Positions 42,988 through 51,862 of a stretch of DNA of 64,000 bases are shown here, piece after piece (position 1 is the first letter of the stretch; each line of letters begins with the position of its first letter). The DNA lies in assembly GCA_023417475.1 (NCBI GenBank), contig JAEZFP010000062.1, positions 62,001 through 126,000 on the forward strand, written 5' to 3'. Position numbers and translations under genes: made by a program. A model generated the notes under the pieces. The model was not told the origin of the DNA and searched no databases. It worked only from the letters and a program-made list of their open reading frames with translations. The DNA is from Bacillota bacterium (GTDB taxonomy: Bacteria; Bacillota; UBA4882; UBA8346).

Positions 42988-43665
42988 TCACGGCTGCAAC
43001 CATGGGGGTAACATCTGCAACTTTACCGGAAACACCGGGTATTCTTTAAAAAACTGCCGGTTCGCTTGGAGGAAGTTTTCTTCCACCATCTGATAACCAA
43101 TGGGCAACCCCAAATTGGCGGCCAGTTCATTCACCAAAGGAAGTCCTTCCCGCCAAACCTCCAAGGTTGTTTCCCGGCCTAGATTGATATTCGAGACAAT
43201 TCCGCTCACTTTCACCCGCCCGGCCGCCTCCACCCCGGCGATTAAGCGTTCGGCTTCAGCCACATTGCGGGTGTCCGGCCGATACGGATTGACGACAATC
43301 CAAAAATCGTAGGCTTCGGCGATAAAATACGGATTAAACCGTCCAAGCGCCCGGGCGCCGGCCGGATCGCCGCCAACATCAAAAACCGTCAAGGTCTCTT
43401 TGCCTTGGAGCAACGAATAGATCCGCGGTGAAAGGGCGGGTAGGTCCGAATACTCAAGACCGGGTTCGGTAGAAATCACTGTTAATCCTTCCTGCTCCAT
43501 CTGTTTAGCCACATCTCTGGAGCGAAAATAGGGATTTACAATATCCAGATCAACCAACCCGACCGGCCGCGTCTGAGTAGCCGCTAAGTGCAACGCGTAG
43601 GCGATGGCAAATTCGGTTTTACCGCTACCGTAGGCTCCGCCGACAATTGTTAAACGTTTCGTCAT
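42988..43665 (-). CDS. P-loop ATP/GTP-binding protein of unknown role
   Basis: About 225 residues with Walker A IVGGAYGSGKTEFAIAYA, a switch-like DLDIVNPYFRSRD, and VFDVGGDPAGARALGRF as a Walker B/DxxG equivalent. VSNINLG near residue 157 resembles a base-recognition loop. The fold is SIMIBI-like. Homologues often sit beside 2-oxoacid:ferredoxin oxidoreductase genes, as here, which suggests a cofactor or assembly role, but none is shown. ATG 43665 has AGGGG 7 nt upstream and follows the folC stop by 2 bp. Confidence 0.75.
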   Translation of the reverse strand: MTKRLTIVGGAYGSGKTEFAIAYALHLAATQTRPVGLVDLDIVNPYFRSRDVAKQMEQEGLTVISTEPGLEYSDLPALSPRIYSLLQGKETLTVFDVGGDPAGARALGRFNPYFIAEAYDFWIVVNPYRPDTRNVAEAERLIAGVEAAGRVKVSGIVSNINLGRETTLEVWREGLPLVNELAANLGLPIGYQMVEENFLQANRQFFKEYPVFPVKLQMLPPWLQP

Positions 43666-43667
43666 GA

Positions 43668-44966
43668 TCAATCCCCTAACTGTAATAGAATCGACCGGAG
43701 CAGACCGGTCAGGAAAAGCGAACCGCTCGCCACAATGACGCGATGGTCGGTTTGTAAAACCTTTTGCAGCGCCAATTGTTGATCGGGTTCGACGCTTACC
43801 GCCAAGCCAAGTTCCTCAAAGGCGGCGGCCAACTCACCGGGTTCTGAATTCTGCGGTGGAATTGGGACGGTGGTGACAATGACCGATGCCGCGATCGGGG
43901 CGAAGATTGCCGCCATCTCCTGCAACGGCCGGTTATTTTGAATCCCGACCAGTAATGCGACCTGTTGCCCCGGATAAATTGCCTGAATTGTTTTGACCAA
44001 AGCCCGCGCGCCGTCGGGATTATGAGCCCCGTCCAGGTAAAAGTGTTGCGGCGCGACCGTCGGAATCCGTTCGACGCGGCTTGGCCATTGCGCTTTCGCC
44101 AAGCCGTTGGTTAATTGGGTATTGGTGATGGAAAACCCGGCTTCCGCCAAAAACGGCAGTCCGGAGATTACGTTCAAACTATTGGCAACCTGATGTTCAC
44201 CGAGTAACCCGAGGCCTAAGGTCAAGTCGCCCAAACTAGTGTTACCATATTGAGCAATTGTCCCGCTTTCAGACAATTTTATTTCGCTGGTGGCGATGGT
44301 TGAGGCGAGCTGATACCGGCATTGTCTTTCCGCGGCGACCGCCGTAAAAAACGCTTCAATTCCCGCGTCTTGCAATCCGATCACCACCGGAACCCCCGGT
44401 TTAATAATTCCCGCTTTCTCGAAAGCGATCTTTTCCAAGGTGTCTCCCAAATACTGCTGATGGTCTAAAGCGATATGGGTGATCACACTCAACATCGGCT
44501 GTAGCACATTGGTTGCGTCAAACCGTCCACCCATGCCGACCTCAACCAAGGCAATCTCAACTTGGCGCCGGGCAAAAAATAAGAAAGCGAGTGCAGTTCC
44601 GACTTCAAATTCAGTTGGACTTCCATAACCATCGGCGACAACCGAGTTTAATACTGGTTTTAACTCTGACATGAGCGTGGCGAGCTCAGTTTTGGCGATC
44701 ATCGCCCCTTCCACCACAAACCGCTCGCGATACGTGCTCAAATGCGGCGACGTATACCGCCCGGTATGGATCCCCGCCTCTTGCAGGACTGCTTCATACA
44801 TCGCAACGGTTGAACCTTTTCCATTGGTCCCGGCGATATGAATTGCCCGGAACTTTTGTTGGGGATCACCCAAACGCCGCAAAATTTCAGTGATCCGTTC
44901 CAAGCCAAGCTTCATCCCGAATTTGGTGCATTCCTTAATAAATGCCAGTGCCTCGTCATACGTCAT
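43668..44966 (-). CDS. folC: Folylpolyglutamate synthase / dihydrofolate synthase
   Basis: About 432 residues of the Mur ligase family. The ATP loop is HIAGTNGKGSTVAMYEAVL, TSPHLSTYRERFVV follows, then VEVGMGGRFDATN, ITHIALDHQQYLG and YLDGAHNPDGARALV. The enzyme adds glutamate to dihydropteroate and to folates. ATG 44966 is chosen with GGAGG 6 nt upstream. It is directly followed by the P-loop ATPase gene. It is the second folate gene in the window besides folE2. Confidence 0.94.
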   Translation of the reverse strand: MTYDEALAFIKECTKFGMKLGLERITEILRRLGDPQQKFRAIHIAGTNGKGSTVAMYEAVLQEAGIHTGRYTSPHLSTYRERFVVEGAMIAKTELATLMSELKPVLNSVVADGYGSPTEFEVGTALAFLFFARRQVEIALVEVGMGGRFDATNVLQPMLSVITHIALDHQQYLGDTLEKIAFEKAGIIKPGVPVVIGLQDAGIEAFFTAVAAERQCRYQLASTIATSEIKLSESGTIAQYGNTSLGDLTLGLGLLGEHQVANSLNVISGLPFLAEAGFSITNTQLTNGLAKAQWPSRVERIPTVAPQHFYLDGAHNPDGARALVKTIQAIYPGQQVALLVGIQNNRPLQEMAAIFAPIAASVIVTTVPIPPQNSEPGELAAAFEELGLAVSVEPDQQLALQKVLQTDHRVIVASGSLFLTGLLRSILLQLGD

Positions 44967-45011
44967 TATGATCCTCCACAACAGTTCGTCGACATTGCCT
45001 TGTTCATTTGT

Positions 45012-45020
45012 GTTATAATA
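45012..45020 (+). promoter_or_regulatory. Extended -10 promoter element for trmL
   Basis: TGTTATAAT, a TGnTATAAT extended -10, lies about 150 bp before trmL, without a well-spaced consensus -35. The transcript would carry a leader of about 145 nt. Confidence 0.45.
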
Positions 45021-45088
45021 TAAACGTTTGGGTTTTAGCAGTAATGCTCTTTTATTGTATCACATAAGCCCAAACCTTTAAAAACCAA

Positions 45089-45132
45089 GCCGGTCCGAAC
45101 CTTATCAAACTTTTCACAAGGTTCAAACCGGC
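45089..45132. other. Hairpin in the trmL leader
   Basis: GCCGGT-CC-GAACCTT pairs with AAGGTTC-AA-ACCGGC, 13 bp around a 2x2 internal loop. A T-rich stretch (TTGGTTTTT) follows on the minus strand only. It may therefore shield folC from antisense transcripts or act in the trmL leader. Confidence 0.45.
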
Positions 45133-45170
45133 CAAACCGCTTTCGTATTTTAAAGAAGGAGACCAAACCG

Positions 45171-45629
45171 ATGCATGTCGTCCTATACCAACCGGAAATT
45201 CCCCAAAACACCGGCAATATCGCCCGGTTATGCGCCGCCGCCGGAGCGGGTCTGCATTTGATTGAACCGTTAGGCTTCTTCTGGGACGACCAGCGGTTAA
45301 AACGGGCCGGTCTGGATTATTGGGAATTGGTCAATATTGAACGCCATCTCAACTTCCAGACTTACCGGGACAAATATCCCACGCAACAACTTTATTATGC
45401 CACTACCAAAGGCGGCGTTTCCTATCAAACCATCGCTTTTAAGGATGACGCTTCCATCGTTTTCGGCCCCGAATCCCGCGGCCTGCCTCCGGAGATCCTG
45501 GCGTTCGCTCCCAATCACAACATTCGGATCCCGATGAAAAATGAAACCCGTTCACTGAACCTCGCCAATTCCGTCGCGATTATTTTATACGAAGCGTTAC
45601 GACAGTTGGAATTTCCGGGGCTGGTGTAA
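45171..45629 (+). CDS. trmL: tRNA (cytidine/uridine-34-2'-O)-methyltransferase TrmL
   Basis: A 152-residue SPOUT methyltransferase that modifies the wobble base of certain tRNA-Leu species. The knot is formed by HVVLYQPEIPQNTGNIARLC at the start, IVFGPESRGLPPEIL near residue 95 and IPMKNETRSLNLANSVAI near residue 122, all family hallmarks. AAGGAG lies 7 nt before the ATG. It is transcribed alone and divergently from folC. A tRNA-Leu gene is present at 62.2 kb. Confidence 0.95.
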   Translation: MHVVLYQPEIPQNTGNIARLCAAAGAGLHLIEPLGFFWDDQRLKRAGLDYWELVNIERHLNFQTYRDKYPTQQLYYATTKGGVSYQTIAFKDDASIVFGPESRGLPPEILAFAPNHNIRIPMKNETRSLNLANSVAIILYEALRQLEFPGLV

Positions 45630-45646
45630 ACGCCGGCAGCATTCTC

Positions 45647-46225
45647 CTATCGCAAATCAACGACCATTTTGAGTCCGTTGTCCCGGTCGAAGATTGCCAA
45701 GGCGCCCGAAAGCATCCCTTGATTGGACTCCGCCTCGCATAAAACAAACCAGCGATTGCCCAAACGGGCAACGGTCGGCACAAAGCTCGGACTGTTGCGA
45801 TTGACCGTTTCGATCACTTTCCGCGCAAAGTTGCGCACGGACCCAACGGACTCCTCGGGATAATTGACTCCGTCAAGTTTGACGTCCGGATAATTCAAGG
45901 TTTTGCTTCGAATCGTACCGCCGAACAAATAGCGCAGATCAAACGGAAGGTCGTTGGGGACGGCGACCTGAAAGGTATTGGGCAACTCCGTTACCCGTAA
46001 CGCAACCTCAGTCCCGCGTCCCGTTTCATTTGGATTGATTAAGCGAACGAAAGTGACTCCCCCGGGCGCGATGATGCTGCGGAAACTCTTGATATCATTA
46101 TTGCGTAACGCCATCCGAAAGAAATCGATCGTTGAGATTGATTCACCGGAGACGGTTGCGCTTAACGTAGCAAAAACAAAAAAAACCGCCAACAAAAGCC
46201 CTTGCCAACCTTTTCGTTTCCTCAT
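45647..46225 (-). CDS. Unknown exported protein
   Basis: I do not recognise this 192-residue protein. It has a clear signal peptide (RKRKGWQGLLLAVFFVFATLSATVSG, cleavage near residue 27) and no further membrane helix. The body is mixed alpha/beta (TIDFFRMALRNNDIKSFRSII, FVPTVARLGNRWFVLCEAES). It converges on trmL with 17 bp between stops. It might be a spore or wall-associated protein, but nothing shows that. Confidence 0.7.
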   Translation of the reverse strand: MRKRKGWQGLLLAVFFVFATLSATVSGESISTIDFFRMALRNNDIKSFRSIIAPGGVTFVRLINPNETGRGTEVALRVTELPNTFQVAVPNDLPFDLRYLFGGTIRSKTLNYPDVKLDGVNYPEESVGSVRNFARKVIETVNRNSPSFVPTVARLGNRWFVLCEAESNQGMLSGALAIFDRDNGLKMVVDLR

Positions 46226-46334
46226 CCACAGTCACCTCTTGCCTGGCCGCCCGGTAAAAGGGCACCGTGACGACCGTTCTTTCATTCTGCTTCTTCGCCA
46301 TTTGTCGCCATAACCCTTCTGGCGAAACACCAAT

Positions 46335-46360
46335 AAAAAAACCCACCGCAAAGGGTGGGG
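46335..46360 (-). terminator. Terminator of the NifU-domain gene
   Basis: CCCACC (46342-46347) and GGTGGG (46354-46359) stem with a GCAAAG loop, followed on the minus strand by seven T, 10 bp after the stop. Confidence 0.8.
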
Positions 46361-46369
46361 TCTTTTGGC

Positions 46370-46591
46370 TTACACTGATTCGACGCTCTTCACTTCGGGA
46401 ATGGACTGTTTTAAATAGCGTTCGATACCGTTTTTCAATGTCATTTGCGACATTGGGCAACCGGCGCAAGCGCCTTTCAAACGGACTTTAACAATCCCGT
46501 CGTCTTGAACCTCAACTAATTCGACATCGCCCCCGTCGGCTTGGAGTGAGGGACGAATTTGATTTAATGCTTCGGAAACTTTCTCTTTCAT
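46370..46591 (-). CDS. NifU C-terminal domain protein (Fe-S scaffold type)
   Basis: The 73 residues are a stand-alone NifU_N-less domain: IRPSLQADGGDVELVEV, then the cluster-binding CAGCPMSQMTLKNGIE. Such proteins hold and transfer Fe-S clusters. GGAAGAGAGG lies just upstream of the ATG. It forms a single-gene unit with its own terminator. The many Fe-S enzymes in this window (dehydratase, vor, AddAB) would be plausible clients. Confidence 0.9.
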   Translation of the reverse strand: MKEKVSEALNQIRPSLQADGGDVELVEVQDDGIVKVRLKGACAGCPMSQMTLKNGIERYLKQSIPEVKSVESV

Positions 46592-46767
46592 TACGTTTTC
46601 CTCTCTTCCTTCGGTTAACTTTATTATTATGGCTTATTTAAAGAGAATTCAAGCGGTTTCCACCGAATCCATCGCCGGGATTTGATCGCTAAACGCGATC
46701 ATCTTTCCCCCGTTACTTGATTCTCATGAAATCCGCAAATCATTCCTTCAACCCAAACTAAACCAAA

Positions 46768-47049
46768 TTACTGGATTAAAGCCCGGATCGCTTGACAAAG
46801 CGCCACCGAAGCCCGGCTTAATTGCTCCTTGTCGGCGCCTTCGGCCAAAATCAGCGATGCGCCAAAGATTGCAGTTGTCGCCGTTTGCAATTTCAGATCA
46901 TAATCCTGACTATCCGGTAATTGGGAATGGATAAATTCCTGCAGTTGTAGAAGCAGCGTTTGAATTTCATCACTGGTAAATATAACCGTTCCCGCGTCAA
47001 AACGCTGAATGACCGCTTCCCATTCCGTTGGGTAAGTACTGGAACGCAT
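46768..47049 (-). CDS. Unknown small protein
   Basis: About 93 residues, not recognised. It is soluble and mostly helical (TSDEIQTLLLQLQEFIHSQL, LSRASVALCQAIRALI). ATG 47049 is chosen because AAAGGTGAGG lies 5 nt upstream. A longer frame begins six codons earlier. It lies between motB and the NifU gene on the same strand, 78 bp after motB, so co-transcription with motAB is possible. Confidence 0.6.
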   Translation of the reverse strand: MRSSTYPTEWEAVIQRFDAGTVIFTSDEIQTLLLQLQEFIHSQLPDSQDYDLKLQTATTAIFGASLILAEGADKEQLSRASVALCQAIRALIQ

Positions 47050-47145
47050 CTTCGCCTCACCTTTCAAAAATGGCTGTGACTGAATTTCAAATTTAGAAAA
47101 TCTATTCGCTAATCAATATTTAATTCCTTTTTTGGTGAAAAACTT

Positions 47146-47937
47146 TTACAAAGGTTTTGCAATCTCTCCCGGAATCGCCGGCTCCGGGGCGGACGTCGCT
47201 TTTTCCGATAATGCGTGCGGCTCTTTTTGGGCTACCGACTGCCGGAGCAAAACGATCTCGACCCGACGGTTGCGCAACCGTCCTTCCACAGTGGTATTGG
47301 GAGCAATCGGCCGGAATTCGCCGTAACCCGCCGCCGAAAGTAACGGGGCGGCATTGGGATGTTTCCGGATCCAATACATGATCACATTGGTGGAACGGTC
47401 GGTCGACAACTGCCAATTGGAGCGGTAACGGACGGTGTTAATCGGAATATTGTCGGTATGACCTTCGACGCGAATCATTCGATTGGTGGAGAAGAGAATT
47501 GCGGCTAAATGATCCAGGATCTCCTCGGCTTTTTGGGATAGATCCGCCTTTCCGGATTCATAGAGCACCGAATCGGCCAAATTAAGCACTAAACCCCGTT
47601 CTTCGATTGTCGCCTGCACCTTCTGGCTAATTCCTTCTTTATCGGTATATTTGCGAATGAGCGTCATGACCGATTTGAGTTGGCTCTCTTCCATTCCGGT
47701 TGAGGGCTTGATTCCGGTGCCTTGAAAATCGGTGATCACATTTTTGCCGCCGCTGCCGCCGACACTATTAAACGCCATCGAAAGCGACTGGGATAAGGTT
47801 CTGAACTTATGGGCATCCACCTGGGCCATCGCGAATAAAATGCAAAAAAAGGCCATCATTAACGTGATTAAGTCCGAATACGTCAATAACCAACGCTCAA
47901 CATTTTCATGTTCCTCTTCTTGTCGCCGCTTTTTCAT
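47146..47937 (-). CDS. motB: Flagellar motor stator protein MotB
   Basis: A 263-residue MotB. It has a basic cytoplasmic start, one membrane helix WLLTYSDLITLMMAFFCIL with the ion-carrying Asp at about residue 22, a plug/linker, and an OmpA-like peptidoglycan-binding domain (IRVEGHTDNIPIN, SNWQLSTDRSTNVIMYW, NRRVEIVLLR). With MotA it forms the proton- or sodium-driven stator. Its ATG overlaps the motA stop by one base (TAATG). No other flagellar genes lie in the window. Confidence 0.92.
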   Translation of the reverse strand: MKKRRQEEEHENVERWLLTYSDLITLMMAFFCILFAMAQVDAHKFRTLSQSLSMAFNSVGGSGGKNVITDFQGTGIKPSTGMEESQLKSVMTLIRKYTDKEGISQKVQATIEERGLVLNLADSVLYESGKADLSQKAEEILDHLAAILFSTNRMIRVEGHTDNIPINTVRYRSNWQLSTDRSTNVIMYWIRKHPNAAPLLSAAGYGEFRPIAPNTTVEGRLRNRRVEIVLLRQSVAQKEPHALSEKATSAPEPAIPGEIAKPL

Positions 47938-48755
47938 TACCCGCTAACCCCAAACCCGCCAGCATTGGCTTTAAGAAGTCTCCGTTGGGTTGGGGGTAAA
48001 AACGCCGCCAACTTATCATTGATGACCCGGGGATGATCGCCGGCTTGAATTGCCGCCACCCCTTCGATAATAATATGACAGACTTCCATTTCTTCACGGT
48101 TCAAACTTTTTAATTTATTGGCAATCGGGAGCCAGAGAATGTTCGCCGTAAAAACGCCGTAAAAGGTCGCAATAAACGCCGTTGAAATCGCCGGTCCCAG
48201 TTTGGCGGTGTCGGAAAGGTTTGCCAACACATTCACCAACCCCATGACTGTTCCGATCATACCCATGGTCGGTGCGAATCCGCCGGCTTGCTGGAAAAGC
48301 TGTACGCCAATCTTGTGCCGTTCCTCCATGCAATTCACTTCCGTCTCCAGAATCTCTCGGGTGACCTCGGGGTCGGTTCCGTCGACGATCAGTTGAATTC
48401 CCTTTTTTAAAAATTCATTTTCAATCCCGTTAACCATCTCTTCGAGTTTGAGCAATCCCTCTTTTCGGGCCACTTCCGCGAATCGCACCATCTGGGCGAT
48501 CAGATCCGGGGCTTCCAGTTGGAACTCTTTCATGGCCACGCCGAGATATTGACCGACCTTTAAAAACTCCTTAAGACTAAAACAGGTCAACGTCGCCCCG
48601 ATGGTTCCGCCGAAAACAATCAGCGCTCCCGGCAAGTTAAGCAAGCGCATTAACGCCACCGGCCCTTCGTGGCCGCCTTCCAGTAAAGCCGAGGAAAAAA
48701 TAGCGATAAACGCCGTAAGTAATCCCACAATCGTTCCTAGATTCAACGAACTCAC
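47937..48755 (-). CDS. motA: Flagellar motor stator protein MotA
   Basis: A 272-residue MotA with four membrane helices: LGTIVGLLTAFIAIFSSALL, the helix at LPGALIVFGGTIGATLTC, and the pair GGFAPTMGMIGTVMGLVNVL and LGPAISTAFIATFYGVFTANIL. The cytoplasmic loop of about 90 residues carries the charged residues that touch FliG. The start has GGAGTGAG upstream. It is the first gene of motAB. The 370 bp upstream contain hairpins and a MITE-like element. Confidence 0.92.
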   Translation of the reverse strand: MSSLNLGTIVGLLTAFIAIFSSALLEGGHEGPVALMRLLNLPGALIVFGGTIGATLTCFSLKEFLKVGQYLGVAMKEFQLEAPDLIAQMVRFAEVARKEGLLKLEEMVNGIENEFLKKGIQLIVDGTDPEVTREILETEVNCMEERHKIGVQLFQQAGGFAPTMGMIGTVMGLVNVLANLSDTAKLGPAISTAFIATFYGVFTANILWLPIANKLKSLNREEMEVCHIIIEGVAAIQAGDHPRVINDKLAAFLPPTQRRLLKANAGGFGVSG

Positions 48756-48879
48756 TCCATTGATGTTATTTTGTTATTCTTACAAGCTGATAGACGAAAA
48801 GGCACAACCATCCGATTTGCGCCGTAACAAACTTCAATTCGCAAGAATAAAACCGATACCGTTTGAGGAGCCCTTGTCG

Positions 48880-48967
48880 CGAAAATGTTTTGGGGCTTGC
48901 CATTGGCCAAGCCTAGCCTCGCAAGCGGTAGTTGTCCGAAAGGACTTGCTAGTTTTTTTATCGGTTT
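48880..48967. other. Hairpin-rich segment upstream of motA
   Basis: GGCTTGCCATTGGCCAAGCC forms one hairpin, and GTCCGAAAGGAC another with a GNRA tetraloop. On the plus strand the second is followed by TTTTTTTATCGG. It may be a small plus-strand RNA with terminator or part of the motA leader. I match no known RNA family. Confidence 0.3.
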
Positions 48968-49006
48968 TTCCAGCCAAAAGTTTAGTAAAAAAAGAGGCCT
49001 CTCAGC

Positions 49007-49125
49007 CAAGCCACTGAAAAACCTCCACTCTGAAAGATTGACCGACAATAGATAGTGAGTCGCCCGTTTTAGGCTATCAATATATTGTCGGTCAATGTTA
49101 TTTCGAGCAGTTTTTCAGTGGCCTC
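49007..49125. mobile_element. MITE-like nested inverted-repeat element
   Basis: The outer arms GCCACTGAAAAAC (49010-49022) and its exact complement (49110-49122) enclose a second exact 14-bp inverted repeat, ATTGACCGACAATA (49037-49050) and 49083-49096, plus GATAG/CTATC inside it. The direct repeat CCTCTCAGC flanks the element at 48998-49006 and 49126-49134, like a 9-bp target duplication. There is no reading frame inside. It sits at the stop of the DUF502 gene and could also act as its terminator. Confidence 0.55.
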
Positions 49126-49129
49126 CCTC

Positions 49130-49723
49130 TCAGCTTCTTTCATCCGGTTTAATGACGCCGGCGGAAATGATGAATTTAAATCCCTCTTCAATGCTCATAT
49201 CAAGATAGATAATTTGATCGACCGGAACAAACACCAAAAAACCGGAAGTCGGGTTGGGAACATTTGGCACAAAAACGTTGATCATTTTCAAACCGGTTTT
49301 CGCTTCGGCCTCCGACAACGAATCGCCGGTGAGAAATCCCAGCCGGTAGATTCCCCGGCGCGGATACTCGATCATCACCACTTGACGAAAAACGCTGTCG
49401 GCGCGGGAAAAACCTTCCGTAATCTGTTTGATGGTGCCGTAAACAACACTGAGCACCGGAATCCGGCGGATGACCTTCTCCCCGAGCTCCAACAGGCGTT
49501 TCCCGACATACAAACGGGTGAATAAGCCGGTGAGGATCACCAACCCAAGTAGGGCGATCAACCCAAATCCGGTCCGATAGGAATTTTTGAAATAATTTCG
49601 GAAAACTCCGCCCAAAATCGAATCAAGCTGGTAAAAACCCCAGATCAACAATTCAACCGTAACGCCAATGGGCAAAAGTACAAAAATTCCGGTCACCAGT
49701 AATCTGCGCAACTTTTTTAACAT
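49130..49723 (-). CDS. DUF502 family membrane protein
   Basis: About 197 residues. Two membrane helices (LLVTGIFVLLPIGVTVELLIW and FGLIALLGLVILTGLF) are followed by the conserved block IRRIPVLSVVYGTIKQI and a soluble domain with FVPNVPNPTSGFLVFVP, the DUF502 hallmark. The function is unknown in all bacteria I know of. ATG 49723 has GGTGG about 5 nt upstream. Its stop lies 4 bp from the MITE-like element, inside the right-hand flanking repeat. Confidence 0.85.
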   Translation of the reverse strand: MLKKLRRLLVTGIFVLLPIGVTVELLIWGFYQLDSILGGVFRNYFKNSYRTGFGLIALLGLVILTGLFTRLYVGKRLLELGEKVIRRIPVLSVVYGTIKQITEGFSRADSVFRQVVMIEYPRRGIYRLGFLTGDSLSEAEAKTGLKMINVFVPNVPNPTSGFLVFVPVDQIIYLDMSIEEGFKFIISAGVIKPDERS

Positions 49724-49796
49724 GTAACCACCATTATCAGTCGCGCCTAATATTCGGACAATACTCATCGCGACACATATTCTAGTTCAATCCGTT

Positions 49797-51620
49797 TTAA
49801 TCAATCGTCACTCCCAACAACGAAGCCAATTCATCCAGGGAGTTTTTAAATACTGCCAACGCGGCGCGGACCGGTTCCGGAGATTCCATATCCACGCCGG
49901 CTTTCCGTAATAGGTTCAACGGGTAATCGGAATCGCCGCTTTTCAAAAATTCCAAATAACGTTCGCGCGCCGGTTGCCCCTGTTTGATGAGCTGATCAGC
50001 CAATGCCGTAGCCGCCGAAAATCCGGTGGCGTATTTATACACATAAAACGCGGAGTAAAAATGGGGAATTCGAGCCCATTCCATCGCGATTCCGGGGTCG
50101 ATCACGGTTTCCGGCGCGTAATATTGCTCGTTTAACCCGCGGTACCGTTCGGAGAACCACTCCGCGGTCAACGCGCCGCCCCCTTCGACCTCCTCGTGGA
50201 TGATCTTCTCAAACTCCGCGAACATGGTCTGCCGGAAAACGGTGGTCCGGAACTGTTCCAGCCGTTGGTTGAGCAGATATTGCTTTTCTTTGGGATCGGC
50301 GCTCTTTTGAATCAAGTATTCCATCAGCAATGACTCGTTGACGGTTGAAGCAACTTCGGCCACGAAAATTTTATAACCGGCATAAATATAGGGTTGGTGA
50401 TGATTTGAGAAATAGCTGTGCAACGCATGGCCCATCTCATGGGCAATGGTGAAGACGTCATGAATTTTTCCTTGAAAATTCAACAAGATATAGGGATGGG
50501 AGTCATAACAGCCCCACGCATAAGCGCCGCTGGTCTTGCCTTCGTTTTCATAGACATCGATCCAACCGCTCTCCAAGCCTTTTTTGACCAGCGCGATATA
50601 TTCATCGCCCAATGGCTGCAAGCCTTCGATCACCATTTGTTTGGCTTGGGCATAATCAAAGGTTCGCAGGTATTCCGGGATTAACGGCGTGTAAAGATCA
50701 TACATATGTAAATCCGGCAAATTCAATATCTGTTTCCGCAGTTTTAAATACCGGCGGAGTTCGGGCAGATAGCTATGAATTACCTCGATTAACCGTTCAT
50801 ACACCGCCACCGGAATATTGTCGTCATCCAACGATGCCTTGAGAGCGGATTCGAAGTTACGGACCTTGGCATAAAACACATCGGATTTTACCGAACCGTT
50901 CAACGTCGCGCCAAACGTATTCCGAAACATGGTATAGGTCTGATAAAGCGCATCAAAAGCTTCTTGCCGCACCCGGCGGTCTTTGCTTTCAAGGAAACGG
51001 GAGTAACGGCCTTTGGTCAACTCCACTGCTTCGTGATCCTCATCCCGAATATTGGGAAATTTCAGATCGGCATTGTCCAACATGCCGAAGACCGCGCTAG
51101 CGGCATCGGCGATCTCGCCGCTTTCGGCCAAAATCTTTTCCTCGGCGGCGGAAAGCACATGTTGTTTTTGCCGTTCGATTTCTGCAAAAAATCTGCGGTA
51201 AAGCTGCAGCTCGGATTGTTGATCCAGGTAACGCTCAAGCGTCTCGGCGGGGAACGCCACCAATGCCGGTACCATAAACGACATGGCGCTGCCCGCTTCG
51301 GTGGCCAATGACTGAATCCGGCTGGTCATCGCTTGATAGGTCGGATTGGCGTTGTTTTCATCCTTGTGCATGCGGGCGTAAACGAATAACTTATCGACCA
51401 AGCGACTCAGATCGTCTTTATTCTTCAAAAAGGTCAACAGATTGGCGGCCGAAGCCAGAAAGTTTTCTCCCTCCGCTTTGACCTTGCCGATCAATCCTTT
51501 TAACTTTTCAAAATCCGCTTCCCAAGCTTCTTGGGAAGGATAAATCTCTTCCAGCCTCCACTTGGCTTCCGCCGGGGTCTCCTCCCGTTTGGGCAAGCGT
51601 TTGGTTAAAGTCGTAGTCAA
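49797..51620 (-). CDS. pepF: Oligoendopeptidase F
   Basis: About 607 residues of the M3B metallopeptidase family: an N-terminal helical half, then the zinc motif FTIAHEMGHALHSYFS near residue 387, the third ligand Glu in AEVASTVNESLLMEYL, and IPHFYSAFYVYKYATGF. It degrades short peptides in the cytoplasm. TTG 51620 gives the usual PepF N-terminus (TTTLTKRLPKREETP) and has AAGG 4 nt and AAAGGAGG 11 nt upstream. The frame is open 25 codons further but without a suitable site. Confidence 0.92.
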   Translation of the reverse strand: MTTTLTKRLPKREETPAEAKWRLEEIYPSQEAWEADFEKLKGLIGKVKAEGENFLASAANLLTFLKNKDDLSRLVDKLFVYARMHKDENNANPTYQAMTSRIQSLATEAGSAMSFMVPALVAFPAETLERYLDQQSELQLYRRFFAEIERQKQHVLSAAEEKILAESGEIADAASAVFGMLDNADLKFPNIRDEDHEAVELTKGRYSRFLESKDRRVRQEAFDALYQTYTMFRNTFGATLNGSVKSDVFYAKVRNFESALKASLDDDNIPVAVYERLIEVIHSYLPELRRYLKLRKQILNLPDLHMYDLYTPLIPEYLRTFDYAQAKQMVIEGLQPLGDEYIALVKKGLESGWIDVYENEGKTSGAYAWGCYDSHPYILLNFQGKIHDVFTIAHEMGHALHSYFSNHHQPYIYAGYKIFVAEVASTVNESLLMEYLIQKSADPKEKQYLLNQRLEQFRTTVFRQTMFAEFEKIIHEEVEGGGALTAEWFSERYRGLNEQYYAPETVIDPGIAMEWARIPHFYSAFYVYKYATGFSAATALADQLIKQGQPARERYLEFLKSGDSDYPLNLLRKAGVDMESPEPVRAALAVFKNSLDELASLLGVTID

Positions 51621-51802
51621 TTTACCTTCATCCTCCTTTATTTCACATAATATTCTCCCCGTTTTTTCGGCAATCCTCCCTGAAAGTAAAAACATTTTTA
51701 ACTCGGGACACTCCGACTTCGTACCGAAAATTATATTAACCAGCGGCAGCCGCTATTCCGGTTTCACGGAACCCGCCCACTCTAACTCCCATTCTTGCCG
51801 AT

Positions 51803-51831
51803 AAAAAAAAGAAATGGAGCATCCCCATTTC
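51803..51831 (-). terminator. Terminator of the hisC operon
   Basis: GAAATGG and CCATTTC stem (51811-51831), followed on the minus strand by eight T, 32 bp after the hisC stop. Confidence 0.8.
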
Positions 51832-51862
51832 ACCAATCCAATTTTTATTCAACAAAACCAAA

